Part shown: one piece after another, positions 16,598-24,155 of the stretch
Layout of the letters: the number at the start of each line of letters is the position of its first letter
Position numbering within the stretch: position 1 is the stretch's first letter
Assembly: GCA_022768825.1 (NCBI GenBank)
Contig: JALEJB010000051.1
Location: 1 to 34,411 of the forward strand
Reading direction: 5' to 3'
Source of the DNA: Lachnospiraceae bacterium
Lineage (GTDB): Bacteria; Bacillota; Clostridia; Lachnospirales; Lachnospiraceae
Length of the DNA stretch: 34,411 nt
Notes under the pieces: model-generated
The model's input: the letters and a program-made list of their open reading frames with translations, nothing else
What the model was told of the DNA's origin: nothing
The model's database searches: none
Program-made: the position numbers and the translations under genes

Positions 16598-17235
16598 TTT
16601 GTATTATCAAATGCATATGCTCTGATTGCTTTTACTTTTTTTGATATCGTAATATCGGTCAAATTGGTACAATTTTGGAATGCACTTAATTCAATATACT
16701 TTACATTACCGGGTATCTTGACACCAGTGATTGTTTGATTGTCAGAAAATGCAGAAGGCCCAATCGATTTCACCTTACTTGGAATCGTAACCTTCCCTTT
16801 ACAAGCGGAACCATCCACTAAAATCCCATTCACAACTACAAGCGGATTTTTCTTCTGCTGATTTTTCAACCATTTCGTTCCGGCAAACGCATCCTTTCCA
16901 ATATACGAAATCTTTTTAGAAAAAGCGATCTTTGTAAGTTTTGTACACTGGTTAAACACATTGTCTCCTATATAAACCACGCTGTCCGGAATCTTTATTT
17001 CAGTCAGCTTATCACCACAGTACGCAAACGCATTATTATAAATCATCTCTACATCATCCGGTATCGTTACTTTTCCTCCGTTTCCTGTATAGAATAACAA
17101 TATACCATCCAAAATCACAAAATCACTGCCAGTCTCATCTGCATACGCAATGTCCGTAAATGCCGGCATCATCAACACAAGCGTGAGCATCACTACCAAA
17201 AATTTTTTCAGACATTTTTTTACCTGTTTCTTCAT
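16558..17235 (-). CDS. BspA-like leucine-rich repeat protein, signal peptide and N-terminal half (frameshifted)
   Basis: The start is chosen at MKKQVKK (17235), six bases after AGGAGG; the track's start at 17256 precedes that ribosome binding site. A clear signal peptide (KKFLVVMLTLVLMMPAFTDIAYA, cut before DE) shows secretion. LRR_5 repeats follow, with a module AF..TKWL..Q.KKNPLVVVNGILVDG. A second copy of that module at the C-terminal end breaks off as AFDNTKWMQQQWKKIHAL and a stop. With one more A in the seven-A run the frame would read WKKNPCVVINGILV and join the next ORF without loss. The intact protein would be roughly 490 residues. Confidence 0.85.
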   Translation of the reverse strand: MKKQVKKCLKKFLVVMLTLVLMMPAFTDIAYADETGSDFVILDGILLFYTGNGGKVTIPDDVEMIYNNAFAYCGDKLTEIKIPDSVVYIGDNVFNQCTKLTKIAFSKKISYIGKDAFAGTKWLKNQQKKNPLVVVNGILVDGSACKGKVTIPSKVKSIGPSAFSDNQTITGVKIPGNVKYIELSAFQNCTNLTDITISKKVKAIRAYAFDNTKWMQQQWKKIHAL

Positions 17236-17337
17236 CATTTTCCTCCTTTTGAACATCTGTCCGTTTTACATTCCCAATTTTTTCGTTCGGAAAAAGTACA
17301 TCCTCTTTTCTGTGCGAGCACTTTTCGCATATATTTC

Positions 17338-17365
17338 ATTATAACACAGTCTCATCATTTGTCAT
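17338..17365 (-). promoter_or_regulatory. Promoter of the leucine-rich repeat gene
   Basis: On the minus strand ATGACA, a 16-base spacer, and a perfect TATAAT. The -10 lies about 100 bases upstream of the start codon, leaving a long leader. Confidence 0.7.
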
Positions 17366-17446
17366 AAAAAATCTTATTTTTAGACTTTTTTGACAAGCAA
17401 AAGTTGTGTATACTTGTCTTGAAACAAACATACAAAGGAGTACAAG

Positions 17447-18469
17447 ATGCAAATCTGGTCTGATACAAAGCAACTACACCCCAGACATTCGATCATCTGT
17501 GAATTTCTACATCCCGGTGATCTGTTTTTGGATATCGAAACCACTGGTCTGTCCCGTTCCCGTCATCCCATCTATTTGATTGGCATGACCTTTGTGACAG
17601 ACGAGCATACGCTTTCCATTCAGCAGCTGTTCGCGGAAAATCCGACGGATGAGCCTTTTATCCTCACACATTTTGCGAAGCTTCTTCACACATTGGATAT
17701 CAAACGTATCATCACCTTCAATGGAAACAGCTTTGATCTGCCGTTTTTAAGAGAGCGCGGAAAATTACATGCAATTTCACTGGACTTTGACTGCTTTGCA
17801 TTATTTGATATCTATAAAGAAGTACTTCGGCGCAAAAACACTCTGCAGCTGCCAAACTACCGACAGAAGACCATCGAACAGTTTCTCGGCATCTGTCGAG
17901 AGGACAAATTTTCCGGCGGTGAACTGATCAAGATATACGAAAACTATGTCAAATGCCCGAATGAAGCGTCCCTTCATCTCCTGAAGCTGCACAACTATGA
18001 GGATGTGCTGGGTATGATTGATTTGTTAGAGATTTTTGCCTATGATCTGTTCTTTTCTGCTCCTGCCCGTGTCGTCTCCGCTTGTGTGGAGCACTACACG
18101 GATGTGAAAGGCAATCCTGCCGAGGAACTGATCGCAACATTATCAGCTCCCTGCGCGCTTCCCGGTACACTCTCCTGCACACAGCCTGTCAGCGGTGCAT
18201 ACCTTCATGTCGGTCACACACAGATACGGCTGCGTGTCCCTCTTTATCATGGTATGGCTCGTCTGTACTATTTAGACTACAAAAATTATTATTATCTGCC
18301 TGAAGAAGATATGGCTATTCACAAATCCGATGCCACCTATGTAGACAAAGCGCACAAAGAAAAAGCGACCACCGAAACCTGTTATTCGAAGGTCGCTGTG
18401 ACTGATGCATTCTTACATTCCGATCAGATAACGGAATACATTACCCATGTTTTACATAGTTTTCAATAA
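17447..18469 (+). CDS. Ribonuclease H-like / DnaQ-type exonuclease domain protein (YprB-like)
   Basis: The 340-residue protein has the acidic motifs of the DEDD exonuclease fold. Exo I is FLDIETTGLS (Asp29, Glu31), Exo II is ITFNGNSFDLPFL (Asp97) and Exo III is HNYEDVLGM (Asp186). This fits the RNase_H_2 / YprB group, predicted metal-dependent 3'-5' nucleases of unknown substrate. The C-terminal 120 residues match nothing I recognise. AAAGGAG seven bases before the ATG supports the start. It is a single-gene plus-strand unit ending at a bidirectional terminator shared with cheR. TTGACA and TATACT lie upstream, but only 14 bases apart. Confidence 0.85.
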   Translation: MQIWSDTKQLHPRHSIICEFLHPGDLFLDIETTGLSRSRHPIYLIGMTFVTDEHTLSIQQLFAENPTDEPFILTHFAKLLHTLDIKRIITFNGNSFDLPFLRERGKLHAISLDFDCFALFDIYKEVLRRKNTLQLPNYRQKTIEQFLGICREDKFSGGELIKIYENYVKCPNEASLHLLKLHNYEDVLGMIDLLEIFAYDLFFSAPARVVSACVEHYTDVKGNPAEELIATLSAPCALPGTLSCTQPVSGAYLHVGHTQIRLRVPLYHGMARLYYLDYKNYYYLPEEDMAIHKSDATYVDKAHKEKATTETCYSKVAVTDAFLHSDQITEYITHVLHSFQ

Positions 18470-18484
18470 AAAGCAATGCGCAAA

Positions 18485-18528
18485 AAATGGTGCCGGACCT
18501 CTTGTGTCTGACACCATTTCAATTTTTT
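18485..18528. terminator. Bidirectional intrinsic terminator between the YprB-like gene and cheR
   Basis: AAATGGTGCCGGAC pairs with GTCTGACACCATTT (one mismatch, one wobble) around a seven-base loop. A six-A run precedes it and TTTTTT follows it, so it serves the plus-strand nuclease gene and the minus-strand cheR operon. The cheR stop codon lies at its edge. Confidence 0.88.
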
Positions 18529-19303
18529 AACCTTTTTCAAAGAAAAATGATTTGTTGCGAATATATCCAATTTCTTTGTACTTCATAATCTGCTCGGTAC
18601 TTCCGATAAACAAGATTCCGCCATCCACAAGCGAGTGATGAAATTTAGCATAAATCTCATCCTTGGCCTCATCCGTAAAATAGATGACTACATTGCGGCA
18701 AACGATCATATGGCATCCGGTCGGATACGGATCCCGCAACAGATTATGCTCACGAAAATCGACACATCTCTTGATCTCATCCGCAATCTGATAGGACGTT
18801 CCGATCTGAGTAAAATATTTTGCTTTCAGATCATCCGGTACTGCAGCAATACTCTTCTCATTGTAAAGACCCATACGCGCCTTATCTAATACCTGCTTGT
18901 CAATATCCGTAGCAATAATACGAATATTGGAAAGCGGCAGATGTCTGCTCAAAGCCATGACCAACGAATACGGTTCATCACCAGTGGAACAGGCAGCACT
19001 CCAAATCGTCAGATTCCTGCCGTATTTCCTGATCAATGTCGGAAAAATTTCCCGATCAAGAATCTCCCACTGTTCCGGATTGCGATAAAACTCAGACACA
19101 TTAATGGTCAGAAAGTTGACAAACTGTTCAAATTTGTCATGATCCTTTTTGATCAGCGCCACATATGCATCATATGTATCAACCTTGTTCTTGCCGATCA
19201 AGGTATCTATTCTTCGACGCATCTGTTTTTCTTTGTATGCATTTAGATCAATTTTGGTCAATTCATAAATGTCTTTTTTGAATTTTTCATAATTATCTAA
19301 CAT
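18527..19303 (-). CDS. cheR: CheR family chemotaxis protein glutamate O-methyltransferase
   Basis: CheR methylates glutamates on chemoreceptors with S-adenosylmethionine. The 258-residue protein has the N-terminal helical domain with QMRRRIDTLI, then TINVSEFYRNPEQW, the SAM-binding motif IWSAACSTGDEPYSLVM, and MIVCRNVVIYF; length is normal. AAAAGG is 12 bases before the ATG, which is rather far. It is the last gene of an operon whose other members are not chemotaxis genes; this arrangement suggests simple co-transcription rather than a chemotaxis cluster. A methyl-transfer role outside chemotaxis is possible but has no support here. Confidence 0.95.
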   Translation of the reverse strand: MLDNYEKFKKDIYELTKIDLNAYKEKQMRRRIDTLIGKNKVDTYDAYVALIKKDHDKFEQFVNFLTINVSEFYRNPEQWEILDREIFPTLIRKYGRNLTIWSAACSTGDEPYSLVMALSRHLPLSNIRIIATDIDKQVLDKARMGLYNEKSIAAVPDDLKAKYFTQIGTSYQIADEIKRCVDFREHNLLRDPYPTGCHMIVCRNVVIYFTDEAKDEIYAKFHHSLVDGGILFIGSTEQIMKYKEIGYIRNKSFFFEKG

Positions 19304-19321
19304 GAAATCGAATATCCTTTT

Positions 19322-20455
19322 TTATTCAGCATCTTCAGCAGGTGCTTCCTCAGAAGCCTCAGCAGGTGCTTCAGCCGGAGCCTCTTCCACACTCTCTTCT
19401 TCCGGAGCCAGTAAAGCTTTCATGCTCAGGCTGATCTTCTTGTCGGCCTCGTTGAAATCAACAACCTTTGCCTCAATTTCCTGACCGATTTTTAAGATAT
19501 CAGAAGGTTTCTCGATGTGCTCTTTTGCGATCTGGGATACATGAAGTAATGCATCAATGCCAGGTGCAAGCTCAATAAAAGCACCAAAATCTGTCATACG
19601 TGCAACGGTTCCTTTTAATACGGTTCCAACTGCAAATTTCTCAGTTGCATTGTTCCATGGATTCTCATCCGGGAACTTCATAGATAACGCAATCTTGGTC
19701 TCCTTCATATCTTTAATAAATACTTTTACAGTATCACCAACCTTGAAAACCTTCTTCGGATTCTCAATTCTTCCCCAGCTCATCTCTGAGATGTGAAGCA
19801 ATCCATCTAAACCGCCAAGATCGATAAATGCGCCAAAATCGGTTACATTCTTAACAGTTCCTTCAATAACATCACCAATTTTGATCTTGCTGAGCAGTTC
19901 AGCTTGACGTTCAGCCTTCTCAGCCTCTACGATCATCTTACGGTTACCGATGATGCGTCTCTTCTTTGGATCGTACTCTGTGATCACAAATTCAATTTCC
20001 TGTCCGGCATACTTTGATAAATCCTTCTCAAAGGTATCTGACACAAGACTTGCAGGAATGAATACTCTGGTCTCATCAACGATCACGCTTAATCCGCCGT
20101 TCAGAACCTGAACAACTTTTGCTCTTAAGTGCTCGCCTGAAGCTAATGCAGCCTCAAGTACTTCGCTTCCTTTCTCAGCTTTCAGGCTCTTTACTGATAA
20201 TAAAACCTGTCCCTCGCCGTCATTTACTCTCTTTACCTTAGCCTCTAAGGTATCTCCTACTGAAACAGCGGTTGTAAGATCTACATTTGGGTCATTTGAA
20301 AACTCGTTACGAGTAATAATTCCATCAGCCTTATATCCAATGTTCAAGACAATCTCGTCAGGTTTAACATCGATAACTGTACCCTCCACTCTTTCATTTT
20401 GTCTGATTGTCTTAAAAGACTCATCCAGCATTTGTTCAAAGCTCATTTCTGACAT
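19322..20455 (-). CDS. S1-domain RNA-binding protein, ribosomal protein S1-like
   Basis: The start is placed at MSEMSFEQML (20455) because AGGAGG lies nine bases upstream; the track's start at 20473 is a TTG inside ispH. The 377-residue product has four S1 domains. Two are canonical, GTVKNVTDFGAFIDLGGLDGL and GTVARMTDFGAFIELAPGIDAL. The first two are more diverged, followed by an Ala/Glu tail. Such proteins bind mRNA at the ribosome. In many Clostridia this sequence is fused to the C terminus of IspH as one protein. Here it overlaps the ispH end by 20 bases in another frame, with its own RBS. Confidence 0.93.
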   Translation of the reverse strand: MSEMSFEQMLDESFKTIRQNERVEGTVIDVKPDEIVLNIGYKADGIITRNEFSNDPNVDLTTAVSVGDTLEAKVKRVNDGEGQVLLSVKSLKAEKGSEVLEAALASGEHLRAKVVQVLNGGLSVIVDETRVFIPASLVSDTFEKDLSKYAGQEIEFVITEYDPKKRRIIGNRKMIVEAEKAERQAELLSKIKIGDVIEGTVKNVTDFGAFIDLGGLDGLLHISEMSWGRIENPKKVFKVGDTVKVFIKDMKETKIALSMKFPDENPWNNATEKFAVGTVLKGTVARMTDFGAFIELAPGIDALLHVSQIAKEHIEKPSDILKIGQEIEAKVVDFNEADKKISLSMKALLAPEEESVEEAPAEAPAEASEEAPAEDAE

Positions 20456-21293
20456 ACTTTTGAACCTCCTCAATAATATTATTTGGGGTGGATGCCCCTG
20501 CTGTAATACCTACATGTTCAAGTCCACCGAATCCAGTCGTATCCAAATCTTCAAGTGTCTGTATATAGTAAGTATTGTTACATTCTTCTTTACATATTTC
20601 AAATAACTTCTGTGTATTGGAACTATGCTTACCACCAATTACAATCATCGCCTGAGATTCTTTTGCAAGTTTTCTCGCTTCTGACTGGCGTTCAAAAGTC
20701 GCATTACAAATCGTATTCAAAATACATATATCAATATAATAACCTTTCTTTTGTATAATTTCAACTAATTTTTCAAATTTATTGTTGTTAAATGTCGTTT
20801 GTGATACGACACAGACTTTTCGCTTTTCGTAAAGCGAAAAATTTTCGGCATCCTCTACCGTTTCAATGATGGTCGTATCCTTCGGGTCACACCACCCCCG
20901 AATGCCTTCCACTTCCGGATGATTGGCATTTCCGATGATGACAATATGATATCCGTCTTTGGAATACTCGGATACGATCCGATGTATTTTTTTTACAAAA
21001 GGACAGGTGGCATCCAGTATCTCAAAGCCTTTTTCACGCATCGTTTCTTCAATCTGTCTGCTCACGCCATGAGAGCGGATGATCATACGTCCCTTTGGCA
21101 GTGTGTCCAGTTCCTCCAGACGTTCCACTACACGGACTCCTTTTTTTTCCAGATCTGATACCACTTCTTCATTGTGTATGATCGGACCGTAGGTATAGAT
21201 CTTTCCCGGCGTATCCGTCTGTTCATAGACCAGATTGACACCACGCCTGACACCAAAACAAAAACCTGCACTTTCTGCAACCTTCACATCCAT
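20436..21293 (-). CDS. ispH: 4-hydroxy-3-methylbut-2-enyl diphosphate reductase IspH
   Basis: IspH makes IPP and DMAPP in the last step of the MEP isoprenoid pathway, feeding undecaprenyl phosphate for cell wall synthesis. The 285-residue protein has the three Fe-S ligand cysteines at 12 (AGFCFGVRR), 97 (DATCPFVKK) and 196 (TICNATFERQ). The active-site segments IIHNEEVV, RSHGVS and NANHPEVEG are also present. The gene follows cmk by one base; its RBS (GGAG, ten bases) lies inside cmk. The last codons encode EEVQKYVRNEL and also contain the RBS of the S1 gene. Confidence 0.97.
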   Translation of the reverse strand: MDVKVAESAGFCFGVRRGVNLVYEQTDTPGKIYTYGPIIHNEEVVSDLEKKGVRVVERLEELDTLPKGRMIIRSHGVSRQIEETMREKGFEILDATCPFVKKIHRIVSEYSKDGYHIVIIGNANHPEVEGIRGWCDPKDTTIIETVEDAENFSLYEKRKVCVVSQTTFNNNKFEKLVEIIQKKGYYIDICILNTICNATFERQSEARKLAKESQAMIVIGGKHSSNTQKLFEICKEECNNTYYIQTLEDLDTTGFGGLEHVGITAGASTPNNIIEEVQKYVRNEL

Positions 21294-21294
21294 T

Positions 21295-21960
21295 TTATCT
21301 ACGCTCCGTTACCAGCTTTTCAATTACCGCTACGACTTCTTCGATCGTCAGATCGGATGAATCTACCAGCACTGCATCTTCCGCCTGTTTTAACGGAGAA
21401 AGCTCTCTGTGCATGTCTCTGTAATCGCGGTCTTCGATGTCTGCTGCAATCTGACCCAGATCGGCAGTCTCTCCCTTTGCCAGCAGTTCATCATATCTTC
21501 GCTTTGCCCGGGTAGCTACACTTGCGGTCAGGTAAACCTTTACCTGCGCATTCGGTAGAACACAGGTGCCGATATCCCGTCCATCCATGATGACATCGGT
21601 GGTCTGTGCAAGTTTTTGCTGTAATGCCACAAGCTTTGAACGCACGGCAGGATAGACACTTGTAATGCTTGCTGTGTTTCCCACTTCCTCTGTCCGAAGA
21701 TATGCATTGACATTCTCTTCATTCAATAATACCTGCTGTTCTCCCTCGACATATGCAATTGTGACATCCGCATGTTCTACCGCTGCATTGATCGACGCCT
21801 CATCCTTCGGATCAATCTTCTGTGTCAGAAAATAGTATGCCAGCGCACGATACATTGCGCCCGTATCCACATAGACAAACTTCATTTTTTTTGCCAACTG
21901 TTTTGCGATTGTACTTTTCCCTGCTCCGGCAGGTCCATCGATTGCTACATTAAATGCCAT
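21295..21960 (-). CDS. cmk: (d)CMP kinase
   Basis: Cytidylate kinase phosphorylates CMP and dCMP with ATP. The 221-residue protein starts with the P-loop IDGPAGAGKST, then VDTGAMYRALA, and has DVIMDGRDIGTCVLP, TASVATRAKRRYDE and the lid region IEDRDYRDMHRELSPLKQAEDAVLVD with a final DSSDLTIEEVV. Length is standard. Its start overlaps the end of the HI0933-like flavoprotein gene by 11 bases. The order cmk, ispH, S1 is a common conserved string in Clostridia. Confidence 0.98.
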   Translation of the reverse strand: MAFNVAIDGPAGAGKSTIAKQLAKKMKFVYVDTGAMYRALAYYFLTQKIDPKDEASINAAVEHADVTIAYVEGEQQVLLNEENVNAYLRTEEVGNTASITSVYPAVRSKLVALQQKLAQTTDVIMDGRDIGTCVLPNAQVKVYLTASVATRAKRRYDELLAKGETADLGQIAADIEDRDYRDMHRELSPLKQAEDAVLVDSSDLTIEEVVAVIEKLVTERR

Positions 21961-23224
21961 TTGATTCTTCCTCCATTTGTTCCGCTATATTGAGACCGGC
22001 AAGATAGCCGGTTGACCATGCGATCTGCAAATTAAATCCGCCTGTAAAACCATCCAGATCCAAGACTTCACCCGCAAAAAACAAACCGGAAACCAATTTG
22101 GATTCCATCGTGGATGGGTTTACTTCCTTTAATGCAATTCCCCCTCTGGTGATAATTGCCTCATTAAAACCTCTCAGTGCTGTCAGTGTAACAGAAAAAT
22201 GCTTTAATAACAATGTAATTTTTTTCCGTTCTTCTCTAGTGATCTCATTGACTTTTTTATCCTCCGGAATGCCGCAAAGCCGGATCAATACCGGCAGCAT
22301 TTTCGCCGGCACCAAATGATCGATGGCATTCTTAAATTGCCTGTTTTGATTGTCTTCAAAATCACGCAGAATGCGCTTGTCCAATTGTTCCTCATCCAGT
22401 GCCGGTTTCCAGTCGATGACCAACTCCAGATTCTTCTTTTGAATCTGTTTATTGACAACTGCACTGGCTTTTAAGATCACCGGACCGCTGACTCCGAAAT
22501 GCGTAAACAGCAGTTCACCGAATTCTTCGAACAATACTTTTTTTTCATCTAATATCTGAACCTTGATATTTTTCAGTGCAAGCCCCTGCAAATCTTTCAC
22601 AAATTCTTCTTTCACAACAAACGGCACAAGAGACGGACTCAGATCTGTGACCGTATGGCCCAGCTGTCCGGCAAAACGATATCCGTCTCCGGTGGATCCC
22701 GTAGCAGGATAAGATTTTCCTCCGGTCGCAAGCAACAGCTTCTTTGCATACAGGATTTTTTCGTTTTGCAATACAAGCCGAAAGCCTGCATCCTCACAGC
22801 AGGAAATCTCTTCAACTTTCGAATGGAGCCGGATCTCTACCTGATAGCGGTCCAACATCCGTTTTAAGGCTCCGGTGACATCCGATGCATGATCCGATGC
22901 CGGAAATACACGGTTGCCCCGTTCCACCTTTGTTTTCATACCCGCGGATTCAAAAAAATCGATCACATCCTGATTGGAAAAGGTATAAAAACTGCTGTAC
23001 AAAAATTTTGCATGCTGAGGAATATTCAAAAAAAGTTCTTCCAGCTCGCATGCATTTGTAAAATTACACCGGCCCTTTCCGGTGATATAGATTTTTTTAC
23101 CCGGCTTCTCATTTTGCTCCAGAATCAGAATCCGTCTGCCGTCCATTCCGTTTTTCGCTGCTGCGCAGGCTGCCATCATTCCGGCAGCTCCCGCGCCTAC
23201 AACAATCAGATCATAATTTGTCAT
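21950..23224 (-). CDS. HI0933-like NAD(P)/FAD-dependent oxidoreductase
   Basis: The start at MTNYDLIVVGAGAAGMMAA (23224) is chosen over 23245 because GGAG lies six bases before it; this gives 424 residues. The dinucleotide-binding GAGAAG motif at the N terminus, KKIYITGKGRCNFTN, LLLATGGKSYPATGSTGDGY and the C-terminal FFAGEVLDLDGFTGGFNLQIAWSTG are all diagnostic of the HI0933/YhiN flavoprotein family. The substrate is unknown. It overlaps the RpiR gene by 14 bases and cmk by 11, so translation is tightly coupled. In many Clostridia it is the regular upstream neighbour of cmk. Confidence 0.95.
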   Translation of the reverse strand: MTNYDLIVVGAGAAGMMAACAAAKNGMDGRRILILEQNEKPGKKIYITGKGRCNFTNACELEELFLNIPQHAKFLYSSFYTFSNQDVIDFFESAGMKTKVERGNRVFPASDHASDVTGALKRMLDRYQVEIRLHSKVEEISCCEDAGFRLVLQNEKILYAKKLLLATGGKSYPATGSTGDGYRFAGQLGHTVTDLSPSLVPFVVKEEFVKDLQGLALKNIKVQILDEKKVLFEEFGELLFTHFGVSGPVILKASAVVNKQIQKKNLELVIDWKPALDEEQLDKRILRDFEDNQNRQFKNAIDHLVPAKMLPVLIRLCGIPEDKKVNEITREERKKITLLLKHFSVTLTALRGFNEAIITRGGIALKEVNPSTMESKLVSGLFFAGEVLDLDGFTGGFNLQIAWSTGYLAGLNIAEQMEEESNGI

Positions 23225-24143
23225 TTTGTTCTCCAAAGGATGCATAACGCATTTTTAACGAGTCATCAATGTAATTGATCTCGTCACTCTCATACACCTG
23301 ATATTCATTCCAGATATTTTCAAGCTCTTCTAAGGTGTTCACAACTTCTCCCTGTTTTTTCATACAAAGGGCTACGATGAGCGCATTGATCACACTGAGC
23401 GGTGCAACCAGCGAATCCACAATGGATGCCATATCGCTGCTGGCGATCAGATTGCAGGAAGAATACAGATTCATCGGTGAGTGTACGCTGTCGGTCAGTG
23501 TGATCACTTTTGCATTCCGATTGTTTGCAAATTCCATTGCTTTTAAAGTTCTCATCGAATACCTTGGAAAACTGATTCCGATGATTGCGTCCTCATCACT
23601 GATTCGGATCATCTGCTCAAACAGTTCACTGGAATTATTCGTATGTAACTGAACTACATGATCAAACATCAGATTCAGATAAAATGACAAAAAGCTTGCA
23701 AGCGGCGCACAGCTTCGAATCCCGACAACATAGATCGTCTTGGCATTGAGGATTGTGTTGACCGCATGCTCAAAAGCCTCTTCATCTATATGATCCATCG
23801 TATATTTGATTTTTTCGGCATCTGCCTGTAATACTGTGGTCAGAATTTCCGACTGGCTGATCCTTCCATAAGTCACTTCCATTCGCTGGATCGAATTCAG
23901 CTTGTTGCGGACCAGTTCCTCCAGAGCCTTTTGAAACTCCGGATATCCCTTGTATCCCAGATGTGAGGCAAAACGAACAACCGTTGATTCGCTGACTCCC
24001 ACCACTTCTCCCAGCCTTGCAGCCGTCAGAAATACTGCTTTATCATAATTATCAGAAATATAAGTAGCAAGGAGCTTCTGCCCCTTGCTCATTGTACTAT
24101 ACGCCTGATTTATTCGATTCGTTAAATCATTTGTATTACTCAT
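23211..24143 (-). CDS. MurR/RpiR family transcriptional regulator
   Basis: The 310-residue protein has an N-terminal HTH_6 domain (about 1-80, with AARLGEVVGVSESTVVRFASHLGYKGYPEFQKAL) and a SIS sugar-phosphate-binding domain (about 125-255, with VVGIRSCAPLASFL and IIGISFPRYSMRTLKAM). RpiR regulators sense phosphosugars and often control sugar or amino-sugar pathways. Here it lies between an LD-transpeptidase and a flavoprotein gene, with no sugar genes around, so its targets cannot be inferred directly. GGAG nine bases before the ATG supports the start. The promoter of its own operon contains a perfect palindrome that could be its site; this is speculative. Confidence 0.94.
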   Translation of the reverse strand: MSNTNDLTNRINQAYSTMSKGQKLLATYISDNYDKAVFLTAARLGEVVGVSESTVVRFASHLGYKGYPEFQKALEELVRNKLNSIQRMEVTYGRISQSEILTTVLQADAEKIKYTMDHIDEEAFEHAVNTILNAKTIYVVGIRSCAPLASFLSFYLNLMFDHVVQLHTNNSSELFEQMIRISDEDAIIGISFPRYSMRTLKAMEFANNRNAKVITLTDSVHSPMNLYSSCNLIASSDMASIVDSLVAPLSVINALIVALCMKKQGEVVNTLEELENIWNEYQVYESDEINYIDDSLKMRYASFGEQNDKL

Positions 24144-24155
24144 TTGTTTGTTCTC

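Noticed and set aside
17390-17415. TTGACA and TATACT upstream of the YprB-like gene as a promoter
   Set aside because: Both boxes are good, but the spacer is only 14 bases, which is too short for a standard sigma-A promoter; not listed as a feature.
19302-19484. Ser/Ala-rich plus-strand ORF opposite the S1 protein end
   Set aside because: Reverse reading of the Ala/Glu tail repeat; repetitive composition explains the open frame.
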